A DNA stretch of 64,000 nt from Trochalopteron elliotii (taxonomy: Eukaryota > Chordata > Aves > Passeriformes > Leiothrichidae). Within the stretch, counting starts at the first letter, position 1. Every line of letters starts with the position of its first letter. Made by a program: the position numbers and the translations under genes. The notes beneath the pieces were generated by a model. It saw only the letters and a list, made by a program, of their open reading frames with translations. It did no database searches and was not told the DNA's origin. Below, piece by piece: positions 22,491 to 32,036 of this stretch. The stretch spans positions 1,297,671-1,361,670 of the forward strand of contig JANPWX010000077.1 of the NCBI GenBank assembly GCA_024734555.1. Direction: 5' to 3'.

Positions 22491-25309
22491 TAAGTTATGC
22501 TCTCTCTTCAGCTACCCTTCCCTCTACCTGACATACCTCTGCCATATAAATTTCTCTGAGATCTAAGGTTGGAAAAATATTCACAGCATTTTTAAGTGAA
22601 ATGTCTCACCGAATGGGGGTTTCATGTGTTTGAAGCTTTCTGGATCAGGACCTAAAAACAAGAGAATACTTAAGAGTCTTTTCATTTGTCCTCCTGTGAA
22701 GTTTTCAACAAGAGTCCTGTCACAACATTAAGTCACAGAAAACCAGTGTCTATTTCATGGACTAATAGGAAATTCTACTAGATTTCCACAATTTTTAAAG
22801 ACTAGACACAAGAGTGGAATGTTACACAAATTCACTGTTTACGTATTGTACATGTGTTTATATATGAAATGAAAGAGTCAGCCTTTAAAAAAAAAAAAAG
22901 CACACAAAACACCAGCAAAACAACCCCTCGACTTTTGAAATTAACTTCAAACTGTTAAACTTGCTACTAAAACAACAATAAGTAAATGACCTCTAGCCTG
23001 AGAATATGACTTTATTCCATCATGTCCTGTAGCACTGTACAACTAACAATTGTTAGTCAGCTCAGAGTTCACTTCTATAAATGGTAGGTCACCCAGAATT
23101 TGTTCTCTACTGGTTCTTGGTTTCTGTGAAAATAATGTAACTTCTCTAGTTCCCTTGCTGGCTAACAGGGATTACAACTTTTAGAATGTAACCTTGACAA
23201 AATATATCAAGCTGCAAGTAAATGTTCTTTCATCTGATATAATCAAACACGAAAAAAAGGATGCAACTTTTTTTGTCCTGTGTTCTAGTGCTAAAGCAGG
23301 ATTTCCCCTATTGTCTATGAAGGTGAAAGCAATTTTATGTACAGGGTTATTTCAATGATGTATGAGACACTGCAGAAATTCTATGCAATTCTGTGTGCGA
23401 GAAATACACTGCAATATTTTAAGTAATGCAATTTAGGGCTTAGAGTTTCTGTTTCTCCTTAGAAAAGAAAGACTTTTATAATTAAAAATTTCTCAAGTAT
23501 TTAATCTAGGAGTCTCTCAAAAAGACATGTGAACATTTTCTATTCTTAGAAAATAAGAATAGTAAATAAAATTATTTATATTGTCAGAATAAGATTTAAA
23601 ATACTTCATATCCTTAATATGACATCCTTATCCTTACTGAACAGAAACTTTTTCTCAAAGGAATGTAATTGGCCTCAACACTTCCACAATCTGTTAAACT
23701 GGTTTGGATGTGTTTCATCTAACTTTTGGTACTATAATGGAATATGTGAGATAAGAGTGTGTTTGTCATAATCTCACTATTGGGTAAATGGAAATAATTA
23801 ATTTTTACTTATCTGAACTATCCTCCACAATTTACCTCTTCCCAGCATAAAATATAGTCACAATATAAGTACCTCACTTATGAGCCTAAAATTAGGTCGA
23901 CTAAATCCAGATCAAAACAGTTTACTGCCTTCTGTAATTATTGTAGCAAAATGTTACTGCAATGTTTATTAGAAATAAAAGGGAAAAAAAAAAAAAGAAG
24001 AAAAAAGGAGCATTGCAACATTTTTAGTAAGCAACATACACTAGTAATCTGAAGGAGAAATTAAACATTTAACATGGTGTTTGATAATAGCAACATATGC
24101 TCAATATTTTATCTATAAAGAAAGTCATAACTAGCTGCTTTAATTTTACACATTAAATCCCAGTAGTAAAATTATAAGAAGAAAAAAAAGAAATTAAATA
24201 TCAATTATTCTTCTAGTTTTAGTTCTCGAGAGATAGATACTGTGTTGATTTTTCATGACGGTGTGATTTACTAGATTACAATTTTCACAAGTTTTAGAAA
24301 ATATAAGATAACTTTTTATATGTTGGTAGGACTGAAAAAAGAAAAAAAGTCATATTCTTTCATTCAAAAAACATTGTTGAAAAATGGTATGTGGTTGCTT
24401 TATTAGCTACATGTCTGAAGTAATCAAAAATGAATAAAGAATGGAATATATTACATGGACATGTTATATACTTTTACTTGAAAGCATTTAAGAATAATCA
24501 CACTGTTATTGCAATCAGAATGTTTTAAATATCCATATTGTTATGATAGGAATGCTGAGAAGTGGTAACGGGAACACAGCATATGCCTCTTTCTCTTCCT
24601 TTTCCAGTAGATTAATTCCCTGTGACGATGCATTACAGCAGTGTCTGGTTTTTTTCTTAAGACCAGAGCTCTGTGACAGAACTAGATACTATATAGCTAA
24701 TCCTTTGTTTCAGGACCTATCCTACCTAGAATACTGAGTTGTTCATATTGTTTACATACTTGAGTATTTTTCACTCACATTGTATCAATTTTTGCTCCAT
24801 AAATTTGAAACCACATAGGTTTTTCAAAAACGTAGTATCAGTGGCTGCTATTTGTTATTGCCTTCATAATAAATATCTTAGGAAATTGTCTAATAGTCTG
24901 GTATTTTTAGAATTATTTGGTTTTTAAAAATTACTGCAGTATGAGATCATAATGTATCTAAAAATGCTCCCTCTTGAGTGTTTACAGCAGGTCAAGCTTA
25001 TACTGAGTTCCATAATGGAATGAGGTCACCGAAGATGGAAGACGAAGAAAATGGCCATGGCTACTATGTGTTCACGAAAATAATATTAGTGCATACCATA
25101 AATTCAGCTTTTTCTTTGAATTATGACAAAATACTCTAATACAAATCAGAAATATGAAGCCTATGAAGGGAAAAAAAGTCCTAATTTTTTGAAATTATTG
25201 AGACTAGGCTAATTAATGATATCAGACTAACCCTTAAGGCAATGGCTTGTATTAGTTCAGATAGAAAGTGAGCTTGAATAATTCTGCATGCATAAATTAA
25301 TTCTAAGCA
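22491..25309. other. AT-rich non-coding DNA, no gene recognised
   Basis: No frame over 65 codons and no repeat family visible, apart from A-rich runs near 22887 and 23985. It runs directly to the left target duplication of the provirus. Confidence 0.6.
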
Positions 25310-25315
25310 ATGTTT

Positions 25316-25622
25316 TGTGTCAGTTTCAGACACACAAGGAATGACACAGATGCAGCAGGTCAAGGGAAAGCTTCTCTTCTTTTTTATTATCTGACTCCAT
25401 TACATTATATACATTTGTACAAAGGTCAAGAGATTGGCTACACAGGTTGCCACCTCTTCGACCTGGATGGTGAACATCACTGTCCATCACATTTCTCTTG
25501 CCAGAGGATAAAAATGTAAACAAAAGATAATTTCTAAAAAGATACATTGTTTTCTTGAAGCTGCCTGAGAATCTGCACTGCAAGATTTCAAACACTTGCA
25601 AGCAAGAAAACTGAGGGCAGCA
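25316..25622 (-). mobile_element. 3' LTR of the provirus, 307 bp
   Basis: Plus-strand edges are TGTGTCAG and GGGCAGCA. The AATAAA poly(A) signal lies on the minus strand at 25383-25388. It matches the 5' LTR base for base over 274 bp except for 8 substitutions, but its U5 end (25316-25348) is 24 bp shorter and clearly more diverged than the rest. Confidence 0.92.
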
Positions 25623-25637
25623 TCTCACCCTTTTTCC
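25623..25637 (-). promoter_or_regulatory. Polypurine tract (plus-strand DNA primer site)
   Basis: On the minus strand, 15 bases GGAAAAAGGGTGAGA abut the TG of the 3' LTR; the single T is the only pyrimidine. In retroviruses this RNase H-resistant purine run primes second-strand synthesis, and its position fixes the LTR edge. Confidence 0.8.
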
Positions 25638-25720
25638 ATTAATTAAAAAGAAAACAAAAAAAGAAAATGAACATTGGTTCAATTTCTGTTGACCTTCATT
25701 TCAGTCACAGTTTCCTGCTT

Positions 25721-26337
25721 TCAACCTGACGGGGTCAATAAAATTCTGCAGCACCAGTTAGGTGCTTGATGGCACGAAAAGCCTTGCCAATTGAATGTGC
25801 AGGGTTTCACCCTGCATTCCCCGTTTTTGTTTTTGAAGAACCAGGCCTCAGTGGCACAACAAAGGTTCTTTATCAAATGAAACAAAGCAACATTGCTGAC
25901 TCCCTTCAAAACTGAACAACCCAACCGCTGTGCCATGTCAGCCACAGAAACAGAATCCGTGACTAAATCTAAAGGTTTCTGGGAAAACTTTGGAAATGCC
26001 ATGACAGCAGCCCTTAGTTCAACCAATTGGGCTGCCCCATCCTCATGACCTTCCAAAACTTGCCCCTCAAAACCATCCTTCCAAGCAACAATGGCCTTTC
26101 TTGTCCTTCCCAAACCATCTGTAAAGACAGTGGATCCTTGCACTGGCTCTGGGTATTTTTAAATAATTTTGCCACTTGCAAGAGCTCATGGCTGGGCAGA
26201 TGACAAACATTCTGACCTAAAAAATTTTTCAGAGCATTTTGCGGAGAAACACTGCTTGCAAAGCTCCAATCAAATTTCTCCCGTAATGCTGAGAGTATGA
26301 ATTCCGCACCCATCACTGCAAACACTGTTGCCTGCAT
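25721..26337 (-). pseudogene. pol: ERV pol: RT connection and RNase H domain, one frameshift
   Basis: Read on the minus strand, 26337-26014 gives the RT connection and the linker to RNase H (LREKFDWSFA, LPSHELLQVAKLF). After a frameshift near 26140, the frame 26143-25721 gives the RNase H domain. It begins STVFTDGLG with the first acidic residue, has VELRAAVMAF with the conserved Glu about 35 residues on, and LVTDSVSVADM with the next Asp. RNase H would remove the RNA strand of the RNA-DNA hybrid during reverse transcription. After the domain only about 100 bases remain before the 3' LTR, so integrase and env were deleted in one step. The start of the domain is reached in a different frame from RT, so no fusion protein could be made. 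Confidence 0.85.
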
Positions 26338-26344
26338 TTAATTA

Positions 26345-26660
26345 TCAATCGAGCAATAAGCTCAAACAAAGTATTTTTGCCATCTTTTGCAGCTGATGGG
26401 GCAGAATGACCCAGTCCAAAATGTGCAAGGAATTGGACCATTCAACATTCCATTGGTCAATGACACCTGTAGGATGCAAATGAATCACAAGAAAACAATC
26501 TTTCAGGTTCACAATGAGGATACTTCTTGGAGGTCTTATAACAACCTCCATTTCCCAGAGTTCTCTGCAATGCAGAAAAGAGGAGAATTCCATGGACTGG
26601 TTGAAGGTTCCAGATGATCCTGGTCCAACAGCTCCCGAACCAAGTCACAAAGGGTGACGA
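26345..26660 (-). pseudogene. pol: ERV pol: N-terminal part of reverse transcriptase, catalytic core deleted
   Basis: Class II RT landmarks appear in three frames on the minus strand: LVRELLDQDHLEPS and SPWNSPLFC (fingers) near 26560-26640, a GKWRLL element near 26540, and VNLKDCFLVIHLHP near 26490-26520. In that last one the usual first palm motif DLKDCF has Asn-Leu in place of Asp-Leu. It then passes within about 30 residues to VEWSNSLHILDWVILPHQ, which belongs to the thumb/connection. The palm stretch with the YxDD active site is therefore missing, by a deletion within the domain. At least two frameshifts separate the pieces. It is the RT remnant of the same pol as the RNase H downstream. 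Confidence 0.8.
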
Positions 26661-26940
26661 ATTCATCTTGAAGGAGAGTCCATTTGCAGGTTGCCAAGCA
26701 GCAAAGGAGAGACTTGCAATGTCTGCTCCAAGGACAGACAGGACAGAAATAATTTCAGGACAGTCTCTGACCTGAACAACAGTCCAGTGAACTTGAGGCA
26801 GCCCAGTAACTTCAGAACAGCCGCCTTCTTGCCACCGGCTCTTTGTCCTGTGAACAGAAGACTCAAAAAACACAAATTGAGCAATTCTGGTCCCCTCAGG
26901 GACAGCAACAGGGGCTTGTGGGTGTAGGAACTGAACTCAC
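26661..26940 (-). pseudogene. pro: ERV protease-like stretch with a short dUTPase-like lead
   Basis: In one open minus frame (shifted relative to gag, as usual for a frameshift-expressed pro) comes VPEGTRIAQFVFFES, resembling the end of the dUTPase-type segment that precedes protease in beta-like retroviruses. It is followed by GLPQVHWTVVQV and then SVLSVLGADIASLSFAAW. The last piece aligns with the aspartic protease active-site loop, whose signature is LLDTGAD or LLDSGAD. Here the catalytic Asp is Val and the next residue Leu (complement at 26721-26735), so the product could not cleave. The normal role is maturation of Gag and Gag-Pol. The second half of protease is short or missing before RT begins. 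Confidence 0.65.
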
Positions 26941-27255
26941 TCAGCACACCTCCATTGGCTCTGGGGATTGGAAAGACACTCGTGTCTGAGCATGCTTCCC
27001 CTTCGGGCTTTGCCGCCCGTTTCTCGAGCCCGACAGAGGCTGGCTATTCACATGAATCGTTGCCTTACAAACATTGGCCTTGTGATTTGGCCTTCCACAT
27101 CGTCCACAGAGAAACAGAGTAGTGGCCCCCTTTTGCACTTTCTTCCCTTTTTTCTTGCTGGCCTGAGCATTTGCCTGTTTCCCACCCTGCTGCCCCTTCC
27201 AGGTTGGCTGCAGGGTAGTAGCCACGGCCACCACCTTAGAACCAGTGGTGCCCAT
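26941..27255 (-). pseudogene. gag: ERV gag nucleocapsid with a single zinc knuckle
   Basis: This is the C-terminal 104 codons of the gag frame, open to its natural stop. A Lys-rich basic stretch (ASKKKGKKVQKG) is followed by CGRCGRPNHKANVC (27067-27108), which fits the C-x2-C-x4-H-x4-C zinc knuckle exactly. Retroviral nucleocapsids use it to bind genomic RNA. Class II retroviruses usually have two knuckles; I see only one here, and the sequence after it is Ser/Gly/Lys-rich without a second Cys cluster. All metal ligands are intact. Confidence 0.85.
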
Positions 27256-28785
27256 TCCTGCACAGGCCTCAGCCCTTTTGAAGAATGTGGGATCGCCCGA
27301 TGAGGCATCCTAATCCTCCGAATCCTGGCCCTTTAACTTCCAGGGACAGGGGCGAGAGCACGTCTCGCAGGAACTGCAGAGCCAGGGAATTCATCCCTGC
27401 CCTGCAGGGGGCGCTGTGCCGAGCCACGGCCACCCACTACATCAGCCTTGACTTGGACGCCGTGCGACAGTGCGCGGTCCCGGGGCCGGACCGTCTTCCG
27501 ACACGGAGTGAGCGTCATTGTGGCCAGCTGAAGGGAACCCGTCGATCCGGGACCCTTTGCCGCAGGCAAACACTGGCCTATCATTACCTGTGCCGTCCCC
27601 TCCCTTAAAAATGAACACTGGGGAGCGGGCAGCCGCCTTTGCTCGGGTGACGGCGGTGGCTGAGTGCGCAGGAGCGGGGGAAGCGCGCAGGGCTGGGAGG
27701 GGCATGTCCCACGGCGCGGTGGCTCTGCCAAGCGCCGCCGTCAAGGACGTGGGCGATTCAGGCAGAGTTGAAACCACAGGGGGGTTGCCACGCGTGACTT
27801 GCGAGAGGGGGGGTGTTGCGGGGAGTGACTGACTCGCGGAAGAGCCAGCCCGCGGCCACGCATGGGACACCCCACTCCCGCGTCTCTCTGCGGAATCATG
27901 GCAGTGGGAGGGGCTGCGGGGACCGCTCCCAACGAGGCTCCACCGGCCGCGCGGGCCCTGAGGGGGGGCGGCCCCCCTCCCGCTGTGGGGCGGGTCTCTC
28001 TCTCCCGGTCGCGTGGACTCCAATGGCGGCCGACCGCACCGCCCACTGCGGGGGCGGTCTCTCGCTCCCGGCCGTGCCCGAGCCACGCAGGGTCCATGCA
28101 TCCGAGCCGCGCGGGGCCAGGGCCGTCCCGCCCGGCACGAATCTGCGCCGTCCTCCTCCACAGAATATCTCGTGGAGACACCACAGTGAGGACAGTCCAC
28201 CATGATCATGCTTCTTTCCCGGTCCAAGCTCGCCTGCTGGCGCTTCCAACGCCGAGAAAGAGCGGGAGAGCGAAGCGGGGGAAGCCACCGCCGCGACAGT
28301 ACGGGAGCCGGGCGTGCTGGCTCCGCAGGTCCCATGGGCGTCCCACAGACCCCGAGACCTCTCGCACCCCGACGTCTGCGGGGAGCAGGTACGGGTAGGG
28401 TCCGCTCTGGGGACCCTGCGCCCACCTCAGTGCTGAGGTGAGAAGTGCTTTCCTTGCTGCTGCGTGTGCGTGGTTAGGGGGCCGGTGGTCCCGCCGACAG
28501 CACATGGGGGGCTAAAGCCTCCACACTGCAGTGCCGTTTTCGCGGAGCGGGAACAGGGGAAACAGCTCCACCATCTCCCTTGGCACTCAGCCCAGGAGAC
28601 AAATCCAGGCTCGAGCCATCCCCTGAGACCTCAGAACTGGGGGGCTGCAGACTGCACAGCATTCCTTCCAGCTTTTTCCAGGTCCCTAACAATCTTAAAA
28701 AATCCACACTGCAATCAGCAATAAAGAGCTGAAGCAGGTGATTCCCCTCATCTGAGGCAGGGGTAGAGGTCATCTCTCTTACCAC
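26941..28785 (-). pseudogene. gag: ERV gag, one frame with at least four stops, capsid mostly missing
   Basis: All gag pieces lie in one minus-strand frame from the ATG at 28785 to the stop at 26941 (615 codons). In-frame stops are seen at 28474-28476, 27442-27444, 27391-27393 and 27310-27312. The first 100 residues resemble a matrix start (LLQLFIADCSVDFLRLLGTWKKLEGML). Residues about 105-448 are a proline-, arginine-, glycine- and serine-rich section, encoded by CpG-rich DNA and open without a stop from 28473 to 27445. It includes a repeated block of roughly 20 residues (RPRSGRCGRPPLEST... then RDPPHSGRGAAPP). No capsid major homology region is visible. Only a short capsid C terminus (DPTFFKRAEACAG) precedes the nucleocapsid. 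Gag would normally build the virus core. Confidence 0.8.
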
Positions 28786-28861
28786 TTACTACTTCAGACA
28801 CAGCAGAGTGTATTTCCCACGCAAGGTCGTCCGATAAACACACAGAGAGAGTTGTCCGATG

Positions 28862-28879
28862 ACACTCCCGGGGCCACCA
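28862..28879 (-). promoter_or_regulatory. Primer-binding-site-like sequence
   Basis: The minus strand reads TGGTGGCCCCGGGAGTGT, starting with the TGG that pairs with the CCA end of a tRNA. The first nine bases fit an isoleucine-type tRNA end, but the following bases do not, so I do not assign a primer tRNA. The gap to the LTR edge at 28889 is nine bases, longer than the usual two to five. Either the LTR edge or the site is off by a few bases. Confidence 0.5.
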
Positions 28880-28888
28880 ATTCTCACA

Positions 28889-29219
28889 TGTTCAGGGTCA
28901 CCATTTCTGGCAGTTGCAGTCTCAGGGCACATGAGGAACGAGGTAGATGCAGCAGGTCAAGGGAAAGCTTCTCTTCTTTTTTATTATCTGACTCCATTAC
29001 ATTATATACATTTGTACAAAGGTCAAGAGATTGGCTACACAGGTTGCCACCTCTACGACCTGGATAGTGAACATCACCGTCCATCACATTTCTCCTGCCA
29101 GAGGATAAAAATGTAAACAAAAGATAATTTCTAAAAATATACATTGTTTTCTTGAAGCTGCCTGAGAGTCTGCACAGCAAGATTTCAAACACTTGCAAGC
29201 AAGAAAACTGAGGGCAACA
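28889..29219 (-). mobile_element. 5' LTR of the provirus, 331 bp
   Basis: Plus-strand edges are TGTTCAGGG and GGGCAACA; the outer edge is fixed by the target duplication. The minus strand gives U3, then AATAAA (complement at 28980-28985), then R/U5. Compared with the 3' LTR it is 24 bp longer at the U5 end. It would have driven transcription toward lower coordinates. Confidence 0.9.
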
Positions 29220-29225
29220 ATGTTT

Positions 29226-31628
29226 ACCTGCTAGAAATATTGGGGTGTTTAGTTTTGTTTTTTTTTAATTGGATGATACCTGCCATATAAGGAGAGCTAC
29301 GTTGCTCAATAAAAGGTTTATCTCTCCTTATATTCTGCTTCTGCAAGAGCTTCGCACATAGGATTGGCCTTAGAAGAACATTGTTTTGGCGTGGTTGTTC
29401 AAATCATGAGGTTCAAATTCCTTGAATTTTATGATAATTGTTTGTAAGGATGATAAAGCAAACTATCCACTAAATAGCTTGATTTTGAAACAGAAAATTC
29501 TCAGGAATACAGTGAATTATTTCTATTCTATCTCATTCTGTATAATTTTGGCACATATCCTGTTAGCAGCTCTCCCCAGTTGCCTATTAGAAGTCATTAC
29601 ATATAGAACAGATTTAATAAAATTGAACACTTTAAAATAATTCAAAATACTGGCTAGAGAAAAGTCTGGAGAAAAAGAGGTAAAATAAAATTGAACCAGT
29701 AATAATTTTTATATCATCTAGTACATCTAATTTAAGTATCTTATTGAGATTCTAATTCACAAAAGATGTGCTCCTGGGCCCAGAGCTCCATTCCATCATC
29801 TGAAATTATACTTCTTGCATTGATTGATATATCAGTCTCTTGATTTGAGAAAAAAAAAAAGAAAATTCTTAATGTAAGGCGATAACGAAAAAGTTATTCT
29901 TAGTACCGTCATGTTGTACAAATCTGATGGCTAGAGCAGCAAAAGAAGTAATACAGGTAAAACTCATTCCTTTCTTAGCCAAAATTGATTGAACCTGTGC
30001 CTTCCATAGCTGAAAAAAGTTGTCTAGGTACTAGATGAGGTAGCTGAGGCCACCTGAGGATCCCAATAACTCTGTTCTCTATTCCTTATACTGTCTCACA
30101 GCTAATGTGGTTTAAAGAAAATTATGACTCGATTAAAGCATTCAAGAAAAAGCTGAAAAAGTTTTACTTTGGGGAGAGGTTTCTTCTGATTTCAAGAGCA
30201 CAGTTTTTTAATATGACAGGGGGTTTATGATTTTTGAGTTGAGGAATGGAGTGCAGCTTGTTAACATCAAGCTTATAATAGCTTTTAAAAGGGAGTGATG
30301 GTATGGCAGGAAAAATTAAGACTGGGGAAATATTAGCTGACAGATCTAATGGAAATGTCACTGATCTCTCAAAAAAATATCCATAAATTAAAATCTAAAT
30401 ATTTTTCTTAAATTCTGTCATGGGCAAAAGGGAACATAGGGTATATGAGTGGAGCTAAAGTTTATTGTTAAACCAAAGAATGCTTTAATACTTTAATTAC
30501 CTGTATACGTCATTTGTATGTATTAGCCAGCTTATCTATTTGCATAGAGAATCTTCACTAGAAAGGCTTTAAATAACTTAAAATAAATTTTTAAAAAGCC
30601 AAAACCCAAGAGTGAGAATTTACTCTTTTCCTTTGACATTGTGCTTTTCTTCTGAATGTCTGTCTTCAAAAAACTGTGCCAAGAGATCTAAGGTGAGGTA
30701 GAAGGTAATTATGGAAAATCATAGATGTAGCTGCCCTCCATCATCAACCTCAGAGCCCTGCTCAAGGCTTTGGGATGACATTTTTTTCTTCCCTGGCCTA
30801 TTGTTGGCCCATCTGGAATCTCTGTGGGAAGATGTTGGTGTCCTCTACCCTGTGACACAAAGTGCTGATATTCCTCCACCCCACGTCTGTCAAGCCATTG
30901 GCCCCAGCCAGTCAGAGACAGTCCCCAAGCCAAGTCCCCTTAGGAAGCAACATGAGAAGAGGAGAGGGAAAATCCAACCATCTCTGACCAGTTTTAATAA
31001 TTTCCGGCCAGATCTATACAGTCCATACCACCCCTGACCCAGAGGAAGCCCTGCCCTGCACTGTTCTGCTGAGGCTGCTGCAGGCCCACAGTGTATTTAA
31101 CTCTTCACTGCATTTTGTTTTATTTCCTTAATGCATTACACATCCTCTCCAAATATTAACACATTCACAAATATTGAACCACTTAGCTGCTACCTTAATT
31201 CATGCTGTGTTTTATTGCTCTGCCTGTCCTCTTACCCACATCGTTATACACCAGCTAGGCTTCAGGAATGGGAAACTGCTGAACTCAGTGACTCTCACTA
31301 TTCTCTCCCCTTCTCCAGAGATCCAGTTATTTTACTGCAGAAGACAATCAGATTGTCTAGGTCTAGTTTACCATTTACCTTTGGACTATTCCTAAAGTCT
31401 TATCCTCTATATATCCAGAAATATGACCCAAGGAAAATGACACAAAAATTTTCCCAGGGACTGAATACAGCCTAAAAGTAGTGCCCCAGTGAAGTGCTAT
31501 GAGGGAGGCCACTGAGAGAAAGGAGCCAAGGTCTTCACAGACTTGCTTGGTGGTAGGACAAGCGCATAAGTTGAAAAAAGAGAGGTTCTGACTGGAAATA
31601 AGAGTCATGAAGGCAATCAAGGAGCTAA
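29226..31628. other. AT-rich non-coding DNA, no gene recognised
   Basis: Unique-looking AT-rich sequence to 30700. 30700-31100 is GC-richer and holds a 108-codon plus frame (30711-31037) rich in Pro and Ser, without any domain. 31131-31475 has a 114-codon plus frame, also without a domain. Old unclassified repeats are possible here. Confidence 0.5.
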
Positions 31629-32031
31629 TGTGATCTGATTAGTGGGAGATGCCTCTCACCAAATTAAGGTGCAAATGAGACCATATGCTAAAGTCAATAG
31701 CATGAGTCTTATTTAATAGTAAAGGTAAGATAGAAAGACATAGAAAAGTATGGGAGGGGGGAGAGAGAAACAGTGAGATCAAGCAGAAGACAGTCACCAG
31801 CCATGGATCCAGCAGCATCCCATTCGTCCTTCTTCACCCTGGGCTTTTTGGTGGTAAGGGTCCCTGAGTTGTTCTTCTGGTGGTACCACCTTTATACAGT
31901 CCAGGTTCCAGGTATCCACAGGGCACAGATACCATTCAAATGACTTATGGTTATATGTGAATGAGCAGTGACTTCCTTTCCCACTGTTTGTCACAGAGAT
32001 ATTTTTTTTCTGGATGCGTTAACCCAGATGT
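31629..32031 (-). mobile_element. Solo-type ERV LTR, about 403 bp
   Basis: The U5 edge is TGTGATCTGATTAG at 31629. The minus strand shows LTR order: a TATA box in CTGTATAAAGGTGG (complement near 31890), a GATGCTGCTGGATCCATGG block, a CT-rich stretch, and a TATTAAATAAGAC poly(A) signal (complement near 31710). It ends TTTGCACCTTAATTTGG and CACTAATCAGATCACA. GCTAA lies directly before 31629 and again at 32032-32036, a possible 5-bp duplication; the far edge would then have lost the usual TG. It is the same family as the truncated LTR at 7848-8089. Confidence 0.65.
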
Positions 32032-32036
32032 GCTAA

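Larger units (their letters stand above)
25316..29219 (-). mobile_element. Endogenous retrovirus, class II (ERVK-like), internally deleted, 3.9 kb
   Basis: Two LTRs flank about 3.3 kb of internal sequence that reads leftward. In viral order it has a 5' LTR (28889-29219), a primer-binding-like site, a gag frame (28785-26941), a protease-like stretch, an RT front part, RNase H, a polypurine tract (25623-25637) and a 3' LTR (25316-25622). Most of capsid, the RT catalytic core, integrase and env are absent. Gag carries in-frame stops and pol several frameshifts. Over the 274 alignable bases (25349-25622 against 28946-29219) I counted 8 mismatches and no gaps, so the insertion is fairly young in evolutionary terms. 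It is non-autonomous: any mobility would have depended on proteins from another element. Confidence 0.92.
25310..29225. repeat. 6-bp target site duplications of the provirus (ATGTTT)
   Basis: ATGTTT at 25310-25315 precedes the TG of the left LTR, and ATGTTT at 29220-29225 follows the CA of the right LTR. A perfect 6-bp pair shows that both LTRs belong to one insertion and supports a class II integrase. Confidence 0.9.

Noticed and set aside
27290..28570. Host CpG-island promoter
   Set aside because: The CpG-rich block lies between the LTRs and shares one frame with gag on both sides, so it belongs to the provirus as it now stands. Capture from a host island is kept only as a hypothesis.
30711..31037. 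108-codon plus frame as a gene
   Set aside because: No domain, no splice or promoter support, and composition follows the GC-richer local DNA.
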